In this document: positions 1 to 6,344 of the stretch, piece by piece | Numbering within the stretch: the first letter of the stretch is position 1 | How the letters are laid out: the number at the start of each line of letters is the position of its first letter | Assembly: GCA_003857395.1 (NCBI GenBank) | Contig: RPRC01000251.1 | Span: 1 to 8,263, forward strand | Direction of reading: 5' to 3' | DNA: 8,263 nt | Source of the DNA: Geobacter sp. | GTDB lineage: Bacteria > Desulfobacterota > Desulfuromonadia > Geobacterales > Geobacteraceae | Translations under genes and position numbers: made by a program | The notes under the pieces: generated by a model | What the model was told of the DNA's origin: nothing | Database searches by the model: none | Seen by the model: the letters and a program-made list of their open reading frames with translations, nothing else

Positions 1-207
1 ATTGCTGTCGGAATCAAGCTGGGAAAACATCTCGTCAATGCTTGTGCTATTCTGCTTGGTGCCGGACTTTGATACCTGGCTCAACTCGTCTTTGGAAATG
101 CTGCTGTCTCCGTTTGTGTCGGCCGTTTTGAACATCTGTTCCTGCATTTGCTTCAGGGTAGAGGCAGAAATTCCTCCTCCAATACCACAAATCGAACTTG
201 TCATCAT
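1..207 (-). CDS. EF-hand calcium-binding protein, N-terminal part (gene runs off the window)
   Basis: The 69 codons in the window contain a canonical EF-hand loop at residues 30-41, DTNGDSSISKDE, with Asp30, Asn32, Asp34, Ser36, Ser38 and Glu41 at the calcium-ligand positions. A second loop begins at Asp65 (DSDSN) and is cut by the window edge, so the protein probably has a paired EF-hand. The N-terminus is Gly/Ser-rich and shows no classical signal peptide. Two adjacent ATG codons begin at 207 and 204. An AAAGGAG ribosome-binding site (212-218 on the complement) lies 4 and 7 nt from them, so the 204 start has the better spacing. Small EF-hand proteins of this style are common in proteobacteria, and their roles are mostly unknown. 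The gene is divergent from a two-component operon, which suggests, but does not prove, a calcium or envelope-linked role. Confidence 0.85.
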   Translation of the reverse strand, partial: MMTSSICGIGGGISASTLKQMQEQMFKTADTNGDSSISKDELSQVSKSGTKQNSTSIDEMFSQLDSDSN

Positions 208-249
208 TATGCTCCTTTCTTCCTGGTTTGACAGTACGCCGGCAGTCCT

Positions 250-276
250 GCGCAACGGGCGTCAAATCCCGTTCGC
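250..276. repeat. Inverted repeat in the divergent intergenic region
   Basis: AACGGG (254-259) and CCCGTT (268-273) form perfect 6-bp arms around an 8-nt spacer. If one C is bulged (253), the arms extend by GCG (250-252) and CGC (274-276). It lies between the EF-hand gene and the kinase gene, so it could be an operator for the adjacent regulator or a hairpin in the EF-hand mRNA leader. A repeat this short can also occur by chance. Confidence 0.35.
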
Positions 277-356
277 CGCTTCCGGCTACCATTTATGTAA
301 GTCTTTTCGGAGTCAATTAAGGAACAAATATGGAAGAAATGAGGAAATGTGAATTC

Positions 357-378
357 CGGGCAGAATGCCTGCTTTTTT
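357..378 (+). terminator. Terminator-like hairpin in the kinase gene leader
   Basis: Bases 357-362 pair with 366-371 (CGGGCA with TGCCTG, including one G-U) around a 3-nt GAA loop. One C and then six T (373-378) follow. This has the shape of a weak intrinsic terminator on the + strand, 47 bp before the chosen kinase start. It could attenuate read-through into the operon. The stem is short, so the call is tentative. Confidence 0.3.
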
Positions 379-412
379 GCGGGATGAAGGTATGGTATTA
401 CAGAGCTGGATC

Positions 413-417
413 AGGAG
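413..417 (+). promoter_or_regulatory. Ribosome-binding site that fixes the kinase start
   Basis: AGGAG lies 7 nt before the ATG at 425. The in-frame ATG codons at 365 and 392 lack a comparable well-spaced site. The 425 start also puts the first membrane segment close to the N-terminus, as expected for this kinase type. Confidence 0.7.
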
Positions 418-424
418 ACCTGAG

Positions 425-1891
425 ATGAAGTTCGGTGTACGGCACAAACTTTTCCTGGCAATTCTCACTGCAGCCGCCCTGGCCGTGGTCTGTTCTGCCT
501 TGATCATGCAGTGGAGCCTCAAGAGGGGCTTTCTGCGTTTTGTCAACTCCATGGAGCAAACGGGTGTCGCCCGTTTTGCCGCCAAGCTCGAGGAGGGCTA
601 CCGCAGCGAACAGACTTGGGACTTTCTGAAGAGCAATCCCGCTCGCTGGCAGCAGCTGTTGGCCGTCTCGCTGCTGGAAGTTCCCCCGCCTCCGGGAGAG
701 CCCGGTCCGGCCGGCTTTGCCGGAGCAGAGAAGCCGCGGCCTTTACCGCCGGAACCACCCGAAGCTGATCCCCGGCAACAGCTTCCACCGCACGTGCTCC
801 ACCAGATTAACCAGCGGCTTCTTCTGCTGGATGCCGAGCGGAAGGTTGTGATAAGCCCGGTCACGGTCACTGCCGGTATCTCGACTACACCGCTTACCTT
901 CCAGGGAAAGGTAGTGGGCTACCTTGGCTTTCTGCCGCTTACCAATCTCTCGGAGCCGCCGCAGAAACGTTTTTTGGCGGAACAAAAACAAGCTTTGGCG
1001 CTTCAGGCCGTTTTCATTGTTATTCTCGCGGCAGCGCTGTCGATGTTCATGGCGCGGCGTTTGGTCTGTCCCCTTAATGAGCTGGCACAGGCAACCCACC
1101 AGCTGGCAGCCGGAAGATTTTCGGTACGGGTTCCGGTTGCCTCACGAGACGAATTGGGCCAGCTTGCCGACGATTTTAATTCCCTTGCGGAAACCTTGGC
1201 AAACAACGAACAGAGCCGGCGTCTCTGGGTTGCCGATATTTCGCACGAACTGCGTACCCCGCTTGCCATCCTGCGCGGAGAGACAGAGGCGCTTCAGGAC
1301 GGAATCCGCCTGCCGACCTCGGAAACGATCAACTCCCTGCATGCGGAGGTTCTGCATCTGAACCGGCTGGTGGACGATCTCTATCAGCTTTCTCTCTCCG
1401 ATGTGGGAGCCCTTACCTACCGGAAAACCAGACTGGATCTGGTTGAAGTCCTGATGGAGGTAATGGTAGTGTATTACCCGAAGTTTCTTGCCAAGGGCAT
1501 TGCCGTCAGGACGGATATCGTTGCCGGAACGGCTGTGATTGTTTTTGGCGACAAGGAGCGGTTGCACCAGCTCTTTTCGAATTTGTTCGACAACACCCTG
1601 AAGTACACCGATAGCGGTGGCGATGTTCAGGTGGCGTTGCAGCAGGATGGAAGTCGCATAGTGGTTCTTCTCAAGGATTCTGCCCCCGGTGTTTCCACAG
1701 CAGAGTTGGGGCGACTGTTCGACCGTCTTTACCGGGTAGAGTCTTCCCGTAACCGCTTGAGCGGCGGCGCTGGGCTCGGCCTGGCCATTTGCCGGACGAT
1801 AGTTGAAGCGCATGGGGGGAGCATCACTGCCCAGCCGTCTTCCCTGGGCGGCGTATTGATCCGGATAGAATTACCGCAGGTGGGAAACTGA
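425..1891 (+). CDS. baeS: BaeS-like membrane sensor histidine kinase
   Basis: This is a 488-residue inner-membrane sensor kinase that should autophosphorylate and pass phosphate to the regulator encoded next. Visible parts are membrane segment 1 (about 9-30), a periplasmic domain (about 31-190), membrane segment 2 (about 191-210), and HAMP (about 211-262). HisKA follows with the phosphoacceptor His274 in ISHELRTP. The ATPase domain has an N box with Asn386 and Asn390, a G1 box DSAPG beginning at Asp418, and a G2 box GGAGLGLA near 447-454. A proline-rich stretch at about 86-122 interrupts the periplasmic domain. The start at 425 is chosen from a well-placed AGGAG; a longer in-frame start at 365 is less likely. 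The HisKA region and partner resemble BaeS of the BaeSR envelope-stress system, but no efflux genes are seen here, so the stimulus and regulon are unknown. Confidence 0.92.
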   Translation: MKFGVRHKLFLAILTAAALAVVCSALIMQWSLKRGFLRFVNSMEQTGVARFAAKLEEGYRSEQTWDFLKSNPARWQQLLAVSLLEVPPPPGEPGPAGFAGAEKPRPLPPEPPEADPRQQLPPHVLHQINQRLLLLDAERKVVISPVTVTAGISTTPLTFQGKVVGYLGFLPLTNLSEPPQKRFLAEQKQALALQAVFIVILAAALSMFMARRLVCPLNELAQATHQLAAGRFSVRVPVASRDELGQLADDFNSLAETLANNEQSRRLWVADISHELRTPLAILRGETEALQDGIRLPTSETINSLHAEVLHLNRLVDDLYQLSLSDVGALTYRKTRLDLVEVLMEVMVVYYPKFLAKGIAVRTDIVAGTAVIVFGDKERLHQLFSNLFDNTLKYTDSGGDVQVALQQDGSRIVVLLKDSAPGVSTAELGRLFDRLYRVESSRNRLSGGAGLGLAICRTIVEAHGGSITAQPSSLGGVLIRIELPQVGN

Positions 1892-1893
1892 GC

Positions 1894-2574
1894 ATGGGTG
1901 AGTTGATTCTGATTGTGGAGGATGAGGAGAAGCTGGCCAGGCTGATGGCCGATTACCTGGCACAAGCCGACTTTCAGACGGTCTGCCTCGGGGATGGCTC
2001 TCTCGTAACCAGGTGGGTTAGGGAACATGAACCGGCGCTGGTGCTGCTCGACCTGATGCTGCCGGGCAAAAACGGTTTCGATATCTGCAAGGAAATCCGC
2101 GCATTTTCCTCGGTGCCTCTTATTATGACAACGGCCAGGGTGGAAGAGATTGACCGCCTGCTTGGCCTGGAACTGGGAGCAGACGATTATATCTGCAAGC
2201 CCTTCAGCCCTCGTGAGGTTGTTGCCAGGGTCAAGGCCGTGTTGCGCAGAATGGGCGGAGGGAACGGCGCGATACCAACGGGCCTGGAACTCGACGAATC
2301 GCGCTACCTGGCAACTCTTGACGGGCATAACCTGGACTTGACGGCGGTGGAGTTCAAACTGCTGCATTTTCTGGCTGCCCATAAAGGGCGGATCTACGGA
2401 CGCCAACAATTGATGTACCATATTTATCCGGATGAGAGGGTGGTGGCCGACCGCACGATCGACAGCCATATCAAAAAGCTGCGCAAGAAAATCGCTATGG
2501 TTCGGCCGGACGAAGATCTGATCTGTTCCGTCTATGGCGTAGGCTACAAATTCGAGCCCTCAGGCAGCCGCTAG
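1894..2574 (+). CDS. baeR: BaeR-like OmpR-family response regulator
   Basis: This 226-residue DNA-binding regulator starts 2 bp after the kinase stop codon, so the pair is one operon and probably translationally coupled. The receiver has the acidic pocket Asp10/Glu11, phosphoacceptor Asp53 in LLDLMLPG, Thr79/Thr80 and Lys102. The stretch EEIDRLLGLELGADDYICKP followed by SPREVVARVK is a close match to BaeR as remembered from enterobacteria. The C-terminal half is an OmpR/PhoB winged helix, with a recognition helix around 187-200 (DRTIDSHIKKLRKK) and the wing motif YGVGYKF at 214-220. AGGTGG at 1878-1883, inside the kinase gene, can serve as its ribosome-binding site. It probably acts as a phosphorylation-dependent transcription factor. 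Its targets cannot be read from this window, but the divergent EF-hand promoter region is an obvious candidate. Confidence 0.94.
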   Translation: MGELILIVEDEEKLARLMADYLAQADFQTVCLGDGSLVTRWVREHEPALVLLDLMLPGKNGFDICKEIRAFSSVPLIMTTARVEEIDRLLGLELGADDYICKPFSPREVVARVKAVLRRMGGGNGAIPTGLELDESRYLATLDGHNLDLTAVEFKLLHFLAAHKGRIYGRQQLMYHIYPDERVVADRTIDSHIKKLRKKIAMVRPDEDLICSVYGVGYKFEPSGSR

Positions 2575-2617
2575 TCACAGTTGCGTGTTGTTCAGGACTT
2601 TTCGGGTCTAAGAGCCT

Positions 2618-2651
2618 GTCGGACTTGGGGTGACTCTGCTGCAAATCCGAC
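2618..2651. repeat. Hairpin downstream of baeR
   Basis: GTCGGACTTG (2618-2627) pairs with CAAATCCGAC (2642-2651) at 9 of 10 positions around a 14-nt loop. The one exception is C-A on the + strand but G-U on the - strand. No T-run follows on either strand, so it is not a textbook intrinsic terminator, although it may still mark the end of the baeSR transcript. It could also be the end of a degraded repeat element. Confidence 0.4.
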
Positions 2652-2684
2652 GAGAATACCGGTCGAGAAATCCGGAATTCCCGG

Positions 2685-2750
2685 AATTCCGGGGACACCT
2701 TACTTATTTGTCTACTGATTATTTGAATTAAGTATGGTTTCCCCGGAATT
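2685..2750. repeat. REP/IS200-like imperfect palindrome
   Basis: Two 25-base arms (2685-2709 and 2726-2750) are complementary at 22 of 25 positions around a 16-nt centre. The outer part AATTCCGGGGA and its complement are perfect. From memory, the right arm (AATTAAGTATGGT followed by CCCCGG) resembles the ends of IS200/REP-associated Y1 transposase elements that are frequent in Geobacter and other proteobacteria. No transposase gene is present, so this would be a solo, non-autonomous or remnant copy. The preceding bases 2671-2690 repeat the CCGGAATTC unit twice more. Confidence 0.5.
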
Positions 2751-2955
2751 ACCTCTGATAGACGCAGTGTCAACCAACTCCTCCATGCAATAGCATAACT
2801 GTCGATACTTTTTATATCTTTTCCCATACGGTACTATTTTGTCTTTACTGCCCCTGTTCCATTTGTCCCAGCCTAACAAAAAATATAGCGCAATTATAAT
2901 TTTATATAGCCTTCTTTACTGTTTCTGATAGTGGGATGTACTTTTCCGTATAGTT

Positions 2956-3153
2956 GTGCGAATTTTATCGGAGAAGAGATGGGGTGAGATCGTCAACACG
3001 ATGATCAAGGTCTACGGTGCACCGATACCCCCTGACGTGGCGAAAGTGATCATTATCTATCTTGGCAGTGCATACTCCGGCGATAAAGAGCGGAGGTTCG
3101 GTTGTCTTATCTTTTACATCCAAGGACCGGGAGGAGTCCTTATCCCCTTGTGA
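2956..3153 (+). pseudogene. Relic of a c-type cytochrome C-terminal region
   Basis: The frame from a GTG at 2956 encodes 65 residues. Residues 4-42 read as the end of a monohaem cytochrome-like domain: a Trp (W9) followed by IVNTMIKVYGAPIPPDVAK (12-30) and then VIIIYLGSAYS. This W..IV..M...YGAPIP..(D/V)AK.I..YL pattern is known from Geobacter-type cytochromes of the sulfite dehydrogenase cytochrome-subunit style. The haem-attachment CxxCH and a signal peptide, which should lie upstream, are missing. The frame is closed by a stop at 2929, and the DNA before it is AT-rich. After about residue 42 the sequence no longer resembles the family. A 5'-deleted pseudogene is the best reading; a short expressed protein or a chance resemblance remain possible. 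Confidence 0.5.
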
Positions 3154-3167
3154 CAAGGGGTGCTTTT
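3122..3167 (+). terminator. Double hairpin, possible intrinsic terminator
   Basis: AAGGAC (3122-3127) pairs with GTCCTT (3136-3141). Immediately after comes a perfect 7-bp stem, CCCCTTG (3144-3150) with CAAGGGG (3154-3160), closed by a TGA loop. The bases after it are TGCTTTT, a short T-run on the + strand. The TGA loop is also the stop codon of the cytochrome relic. It may be the surviving terminator of that lost gene. Confidence 0.45.
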
Positions 3168-3295
3168 ACCTGATCTGAAAGATTGCACGGGGAGTAAAAA
3201 TCAACAGTTAAGACTTGGGGGGGCTCAGCCGGGAAAGACGGTGTGCCTCCTTCTGGTTTTTCACAGGAAATTTCCATAGGGAAAGGCTGCACGGA

Positions 3296-5593
3296 CTATC
3301 TGTCAAGCTCGTATCGAATGCCTCTCAGCAGGTCGCCGGGCGAAATCGGCTTGGCGAGGACATTCATTCCTTCATCGGGTATCGCTCGCTGCTGGAATAC
3401 GTCGGCCGTATGTCCGCTCATGAAGATGACGCGGATGTCAGGGCGGACCCTGCGGATTATATCGTATGCTTCCCAGCCGTTCTTTTTAGGCATTATCACA
3501 TCGAGCAGAAGCAGTTGTATTTCCCCGGCATGATCCATGAACCTGTTTATCGCATCCTCGCCATTGACAGCCTCTATAATGGAATAGCCGTTTTCCCGGA
3601 GCAGGTTTTTTGTCAATGTCCTTACCGAGTGGTCATCCTCTGCCACCAGCACCATTTCCGTCCCCGTCGGATAGAGCTGGGCCAGCGTCCGCTGGCAGGA
3701 CCTCTTGTCCGTGTCGGAGTCACGACTGCCTGATTCAGGGTGCGGGGAATGGCAGCCTTCTTTTGTTTGCTGGGTTTCTGACTCCGCAATCATCGGCAGA
3801 TAGATGCTGAAAGTAGTGCCCTTGCCGAGTTCCGAATGAACGTCGATATAGCCTTTATGCTGGTCGATGATGCCGTAGACCATCGAGAGTCCGAGGCCTG
3901 TTCCCTTTCCAACTTCCTTTGTTGTGAAGAACGGCTCGAAAATACGTTCCCGTGTCTTTGGGTCCATGCCGGTGCCCCAGTCGCTGACGTGTATGACCCC
4001 GTAAATTCCCGGTTCCGCCGAACCGTGGCTATGGACAAACTCCCCGTCTTTCCTGGTCAGGCCGGTACTCATGGAAAACATGCCTCCTTCCGGCATCGCA
4101 TCGCGAGCATTAAGAGCGAGATTGACCAGTGCCTGGCTCAACAGTCCGGAGTCCGCCATAACACTGGCCGGTTCGGCGCAGAGCGAAACAGTGAGTTCCA
4201 CTTCTTCGCCTATCATCATGGAAAGAAGCGGCTTTGTCTTGGTCACCAGTTCATTCAGATCAAGCAGTTTCGGTTCGATCTTCTGTTTCCTGCTGAATGT
4301 CAGGAGGTCCCGCGTCAGTCTGGCTGCTCTTTCGGAGGATTGGACGATACTGCCGACGTAAAAGCACAAAGGGTCGTCACTGGGCATGTTTTTCTTCAGC
4401 AGGTGGGCGTAGCCGAGGATTGCGGTGAGAATATTGTTGAATTCGTGGGCGATTCCTCCGGCTAATTGGCCGACAGCTTCCATTTTCTGGGCCTGGAACA
4501 GTTGGACTCCAAGGCGCTGCTTTTCTTCTTCCGACTGCCTGAGGTCGGTAATATCGAGGACAACGCCGACCAGGCCAGCTGGTTTCCCCTTGATGTCGGA
4601 ATAGACGGCCTTGGAGAAAACCACGTTTCGTTCCGTTCCGTCGGAATGTCCCAACAGGGTTTCATACCTGAGAATACCGTGATTGTCTGGAGGATTGTTT
4701 CCTGCTTCGTCGGGAATTTCGACGAGCCTGACCTGATGCAGATCATTGGCCGGGCGGCCTGTTATCTCCTCTTTCGTTTTACCGAAGAAGCTTTCATAGG
4801 CCTTGTTGCATCCCGAGCAATTTCCCGTGCCGTCCGTGTAAAAAATCGGATTCGGAATAGTATCGAGCAGGGTGTGGAGGAACTTCATCTGTTCCGTCAG
4901 GGCGGTTTCCGCCTGCGTGCGTACCAGGATTTCCTTTTCCAGTTCGCTGTTCGATTCTTCTATCTGATGATTTCTCTCTTCGACAGTTCGCCGCAGGAGG
5001 AAGCCCGAACGCATGCTCTGCTCCAAGGTGTAACACATGTACATGCCTGTCAGGGAGAATGTCGTCAGGATGAAGGTGTTGCTGAACATGACGTTTGTCG
5101 GGATTTTTGTGTCCAAAATTGATATTGCTTCGTAGAGAACGAAGGTGATGAGCGTCAGGACCGAGGCGCTGAGAAAGCGGAGGCGGAAATAGAAGAGGAT
5201 GCAGAGAATCAGACCAGAGAAGGACATGTAGTTTCCCGGCGGAGCGGCCTTGACGATCATCAACACCACACCTCCACCGGCGGCGAATGCAGCGATGGCC
5301 TGGGTAACCTGCATCAGGTTGCGGACCTGCCTGCTGTAGGTGAACAGGAATATCGCGAAAACCAGTGGACAGACAAAGGCATAACGAATCAGCCAGGCAA
5401 ATTCCTTGATGTCCGGGATAACCCAGTAGTCATGTATGCCAAAGAGGAGATAGAGGAAAATTCCCGCCAGCAGGTCAAGGCGGAGATGGGGAAGTCTCCT
5501 GTTGCAGTAGTCTTCTCGGAAGGCGGCTTCAAGCTCCCGGTCCTGAAATGACAGGGTGAAGGCATTGTAGGGTATTTCTTTATTTGAGTACAT
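3296..5593 (-). CDS. Membrane-bound hybrid histidine kinase (6TM-PAS-HisKA-HATPase-REC)
   Basis: This is a 765-residue hybrid sensor kinase. About six hydrophobic segments occupy residues 38-190 (near 38-58, 66-86, 98-115, 121-141, 142-160 and 171-190), forming an integral membrane sensor of MASE-like style. A charged, probably coiled-coil linker (about 200-235) and a PAS domain (about 236-350) follow. HisKA carries His383 in GGIAHEFNN. The ATPase domain has Asn491/Asn495, a G1 box DWGTGM at 538-543, FEPFFTTK at 552-559 and a G2 box GKGTGLGLS at 563-570. After a polar linker (about 602-642) comes a CheY-like receiver with Asp653/Asp654, phosphoacceptor Asp698, Ser726 and Lys748. All key residues are present, so phosphorelay activity is expected. 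No separate regulator or output gene is adjacent, so the next partner must be encoded elsewhere. The start at 5593 has only a weak GAGAG ribosome-binding site 7 nt upstream. The ligand is unknown. Confidence 0.93.
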   Translation of the reverse strand: MYSNKEIPYNAFTLSFQDRELEAAFREDYCNRRLPHLRLDLLAGIFLYLLFGIHDYWVIPDIKEFAWLIRYAFVCPLVFAIFLFTYSRQVRNLMQVTQAIAAFAAGGGVVLMIVKAAPPGNYMSFSGLILCILFYFRLRFLSASVLTLITFVLYEAISILDTKIPTNVMFSNTFILTTFSLTGMYMCYTLEQSMRSGFLLRRTVEERNHQIEESNSELEKEILVRTQAETALTEQMKFLHTLLDTIPNPIFYTDGTGNCSGCNKAYESFFGKTKEEITGRPANDLHQVRLVEIPDEAGNNPPDNHGILRYETLLGHSDGTERNVVFSKAVYSDIKGKPAGLVGVVLDITDLRQSEEEKQRLGVQLFQAQKMEAVGQLAGGIAHEFNNILTAILGYAHLLKKNMPSDDPLCFYVGSIVQSSERAARLTRDLLTFSRKQKIEPKLLDLNELVTKTKPLLSMMIGEEVELTVSLCAEPASVMADSGLLSQALVNLALNARDAMPEGGMFSMSTGLTRKDGEFVHSHGSAEPGIYGVIHVSDWGTGMDPKTRERIFEPFFTTKEVGKGTGLGLSMVYGIIDQHKGYIDVHSELGKGTTFSIYLPMIAESETQQTKEGCHSPHPESGSRDSDTDKRSCQRTLAQLYPTGTEMVLVAEDDHSVRTLTKNLLRENGYSIIEAVNGEDAINRFMDHAGEIQLLLLDVIMPKKNGWEAYDIIRRVRPDIRVIFMSGHTADVFQQRAIPDEGMNVLAKPISPGDLLRGIRYELDR

Positions 5594-5961
5594 GGCACCA
5601 CTCTCGAGACGACAACTTTTTGTCTCTGGAAAATATCAGGGGCACTTTCCCGGCTCTATCAAACTGAAAAGCAGGCAAACATCCCAACGTTTTCCTCTTT
5701 TCCTTGTTTCGCGATAGCGGCAACCTGATGAGTTTGTCCCGGTGGGGTGCTTTCTGTGTAATAGATTTATTTTGATTCAACTTTCTATCAAAATAGAAAA
5801 GCGAATACTATTTAATTTTTACACATTAATATTTGCGACGGGGAGGGGGCAAGGCAGGGCTGTCCCACAGTCTTGCGGGAATTGTCATTCTGGGGTGATG
5901 GCGGGCATGGGGATCAGTCGCTTGCGTCTCTTTTTATGGGTCAGAACCTTCTCGTAAAATC
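5594..5961. other. Intergenic region upstream of the hybrid kinase
   Basis: No supported gene lies here. It should hold the promoter of the hybrid kinase, read leftwards. On the - strand a TTGATA followed 16 bp later by TAAATC is a possible but weak sigma-70 pair inside the AT-rich block near 5765-5795, which would give a long leader. A G-rich run at about 5839-5849 and a small hairpin (CTGT 5860-5863 with ACAG 5867-5870, nested in GCAAG 5849-5853 with CTTGC 5872-5876) follow. No known riboswitch consensus was recognised. Confidence 0.4.
5770..5799. repeat. Overlapping AT-rich inverted repeats
   Basis: Two inverted repeats share bases. TTTTGAT (5770-5776) pairs with ATCAAAA (5787-5793), and TTTCTAT (5782-5788) pairs with ATAGAAA (5793-5799). 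They cannot form at the same time. The position, about 180-220 bp upstream of the hybrid kinase start, fits an operator or a competing-structure leader. AT-rich DNA yields such repeats readily by chance. Confidence 0.35.
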
Positions 5962-6273
5962 TCAAAGATCATTTGTTTCCATTACATCCAGGTCGCAGAC
6001 GAAGCTGTCCAAATCCATTTCGTCCAACAGATCTTCCGGTGTCGAGAATTGTGCCATAAATTTTTCGGCGATATCCAGCGCACCCGGTATCTGGCGAAGG
6101 CGTCTTTGCAGTACCTCGGCGGCCTGCAAGGGGTTCGTATGTACCATCATCGCCGAGGCTTTATCTACACCCAACTTTGTTATGACTGCCTCCACCGATA
6201 GCTTGGTTCCTCCCTGCTCATGAAGATCAATCCAGTCCCTCACTAAAATTTCTATGCCTTTTCCAAGATTCAT
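5962..6273 (-). CDS. Hypothetical protein, 103 aa, acidic C-terminus
   Basis: I do not recognise this family. The start at 6273 is supported by a purine-rich AGGAAAGGGG ribosome-binding site just upstream (about 6279-6288 on the complement). The protein is soluble, with no signal peptide or membrane segment, and residues 1-76 look largely helical. The last 24 residues, from Glu80, contain ten Asp/Glu and no Lys/Arg, with a single Cys at 93. It stands alone: the hybrid kinase gene on the same strand starts about 370 bp downstream, and the 213-bp hairpin element lies upstream. It might be a small regulatory or protein-binding factor, but nothing in the sequence decides this. The good ribosome-binding site and ordinary amino acid composition argue that it is a real gene. 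Confidence 0.6.
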   Translation of the reverse strand: MNLGKGIEILVRDWIDLHEQGGTKLSVEAVITKLGVDKASAMMVHTNPLQAAEVLQRRLRQIPGALDIAEKFMAQFSTPEDLLDEMDLDSFVCDLDVMETNDL

Positions 6274-6344
6274 ATGCCCCCCTTTCCTAGAGAAAAAATC
6301 TGCCCCGGATTTCTTCCAGGACTTATTTGGCCGGTTGATTAACT

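Larger units (their letters stand above)
2575..2955. other. Gene-free stretch after baeR: hairpin, REP-like palindrome, AT-rich tail
   Basis: No supported gene lies here. The first part carries a hairpin (2618-2651) and a REP-like palindrome (2685-2750), listed separately. From about 2760 to 2955 the sequence becomes AT-rich. A TATAAT hexamer occurs at 2895-2900 without a recognisable -35 box at the right distance. The composition differs clearly from the flanking genes, which suggests decayed or acquired DNA. Confidence 0.5.

Noticed and set aside
228..250. TTGACA hexamer as the -35 box of the kinase promoter
   Set aside because: No acceptable -10 box lies 16-18 bp downstream; the bases there are GC-rich.
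1142..2469. Long - strand open frames across the baeS and baeR genes
   Set aside because: They lie opposite strongly supported coding sequence, have no family signature and are expected from codon bias.
2841..2890. CLYC followed by Pro in one + frame, resembling a mutated haem motif upstream of the cytochrome relic
   Set aside because: It is in AT-rich DNA, the frame closes soon after, and the surrounding residues do not look like a cytochrome.
3836..5122. Long + strand open frames across the hybrid kinase gene
   Set aside because: They are antisense to a complete multi-domain kinase frame and show no domain or ribosome-binding site.
5673..5690. Possible sigma-54 promoter on the - strand upstream of the hybrid kinase (GG and GC spaced by 10)
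   Set aside because: Only the GG/GC spacing fits; nearly all other conserved positions disagree.
5594..5760. Possible c-di-GMP (GEMM) riboswitch upstream of the hybrid kinase, suggested by CAGGCAAAC-like bases on the + strand
   Set aside because: The conserved downstream GACGCAAAG part and the tetraloop-receptor features are missing, and the similar bases are on the strand opposite to the kinase.
5742..5957. A + strand 71-codon frame containing CGNCH, a c-type haem motif
   Set aside because: No ribosome-binding site, no convincing signal peptide and no flanking cytochrome-like sequence. It spans an AT-rich block and a G-rich run, so the CxxCH is probably chance.
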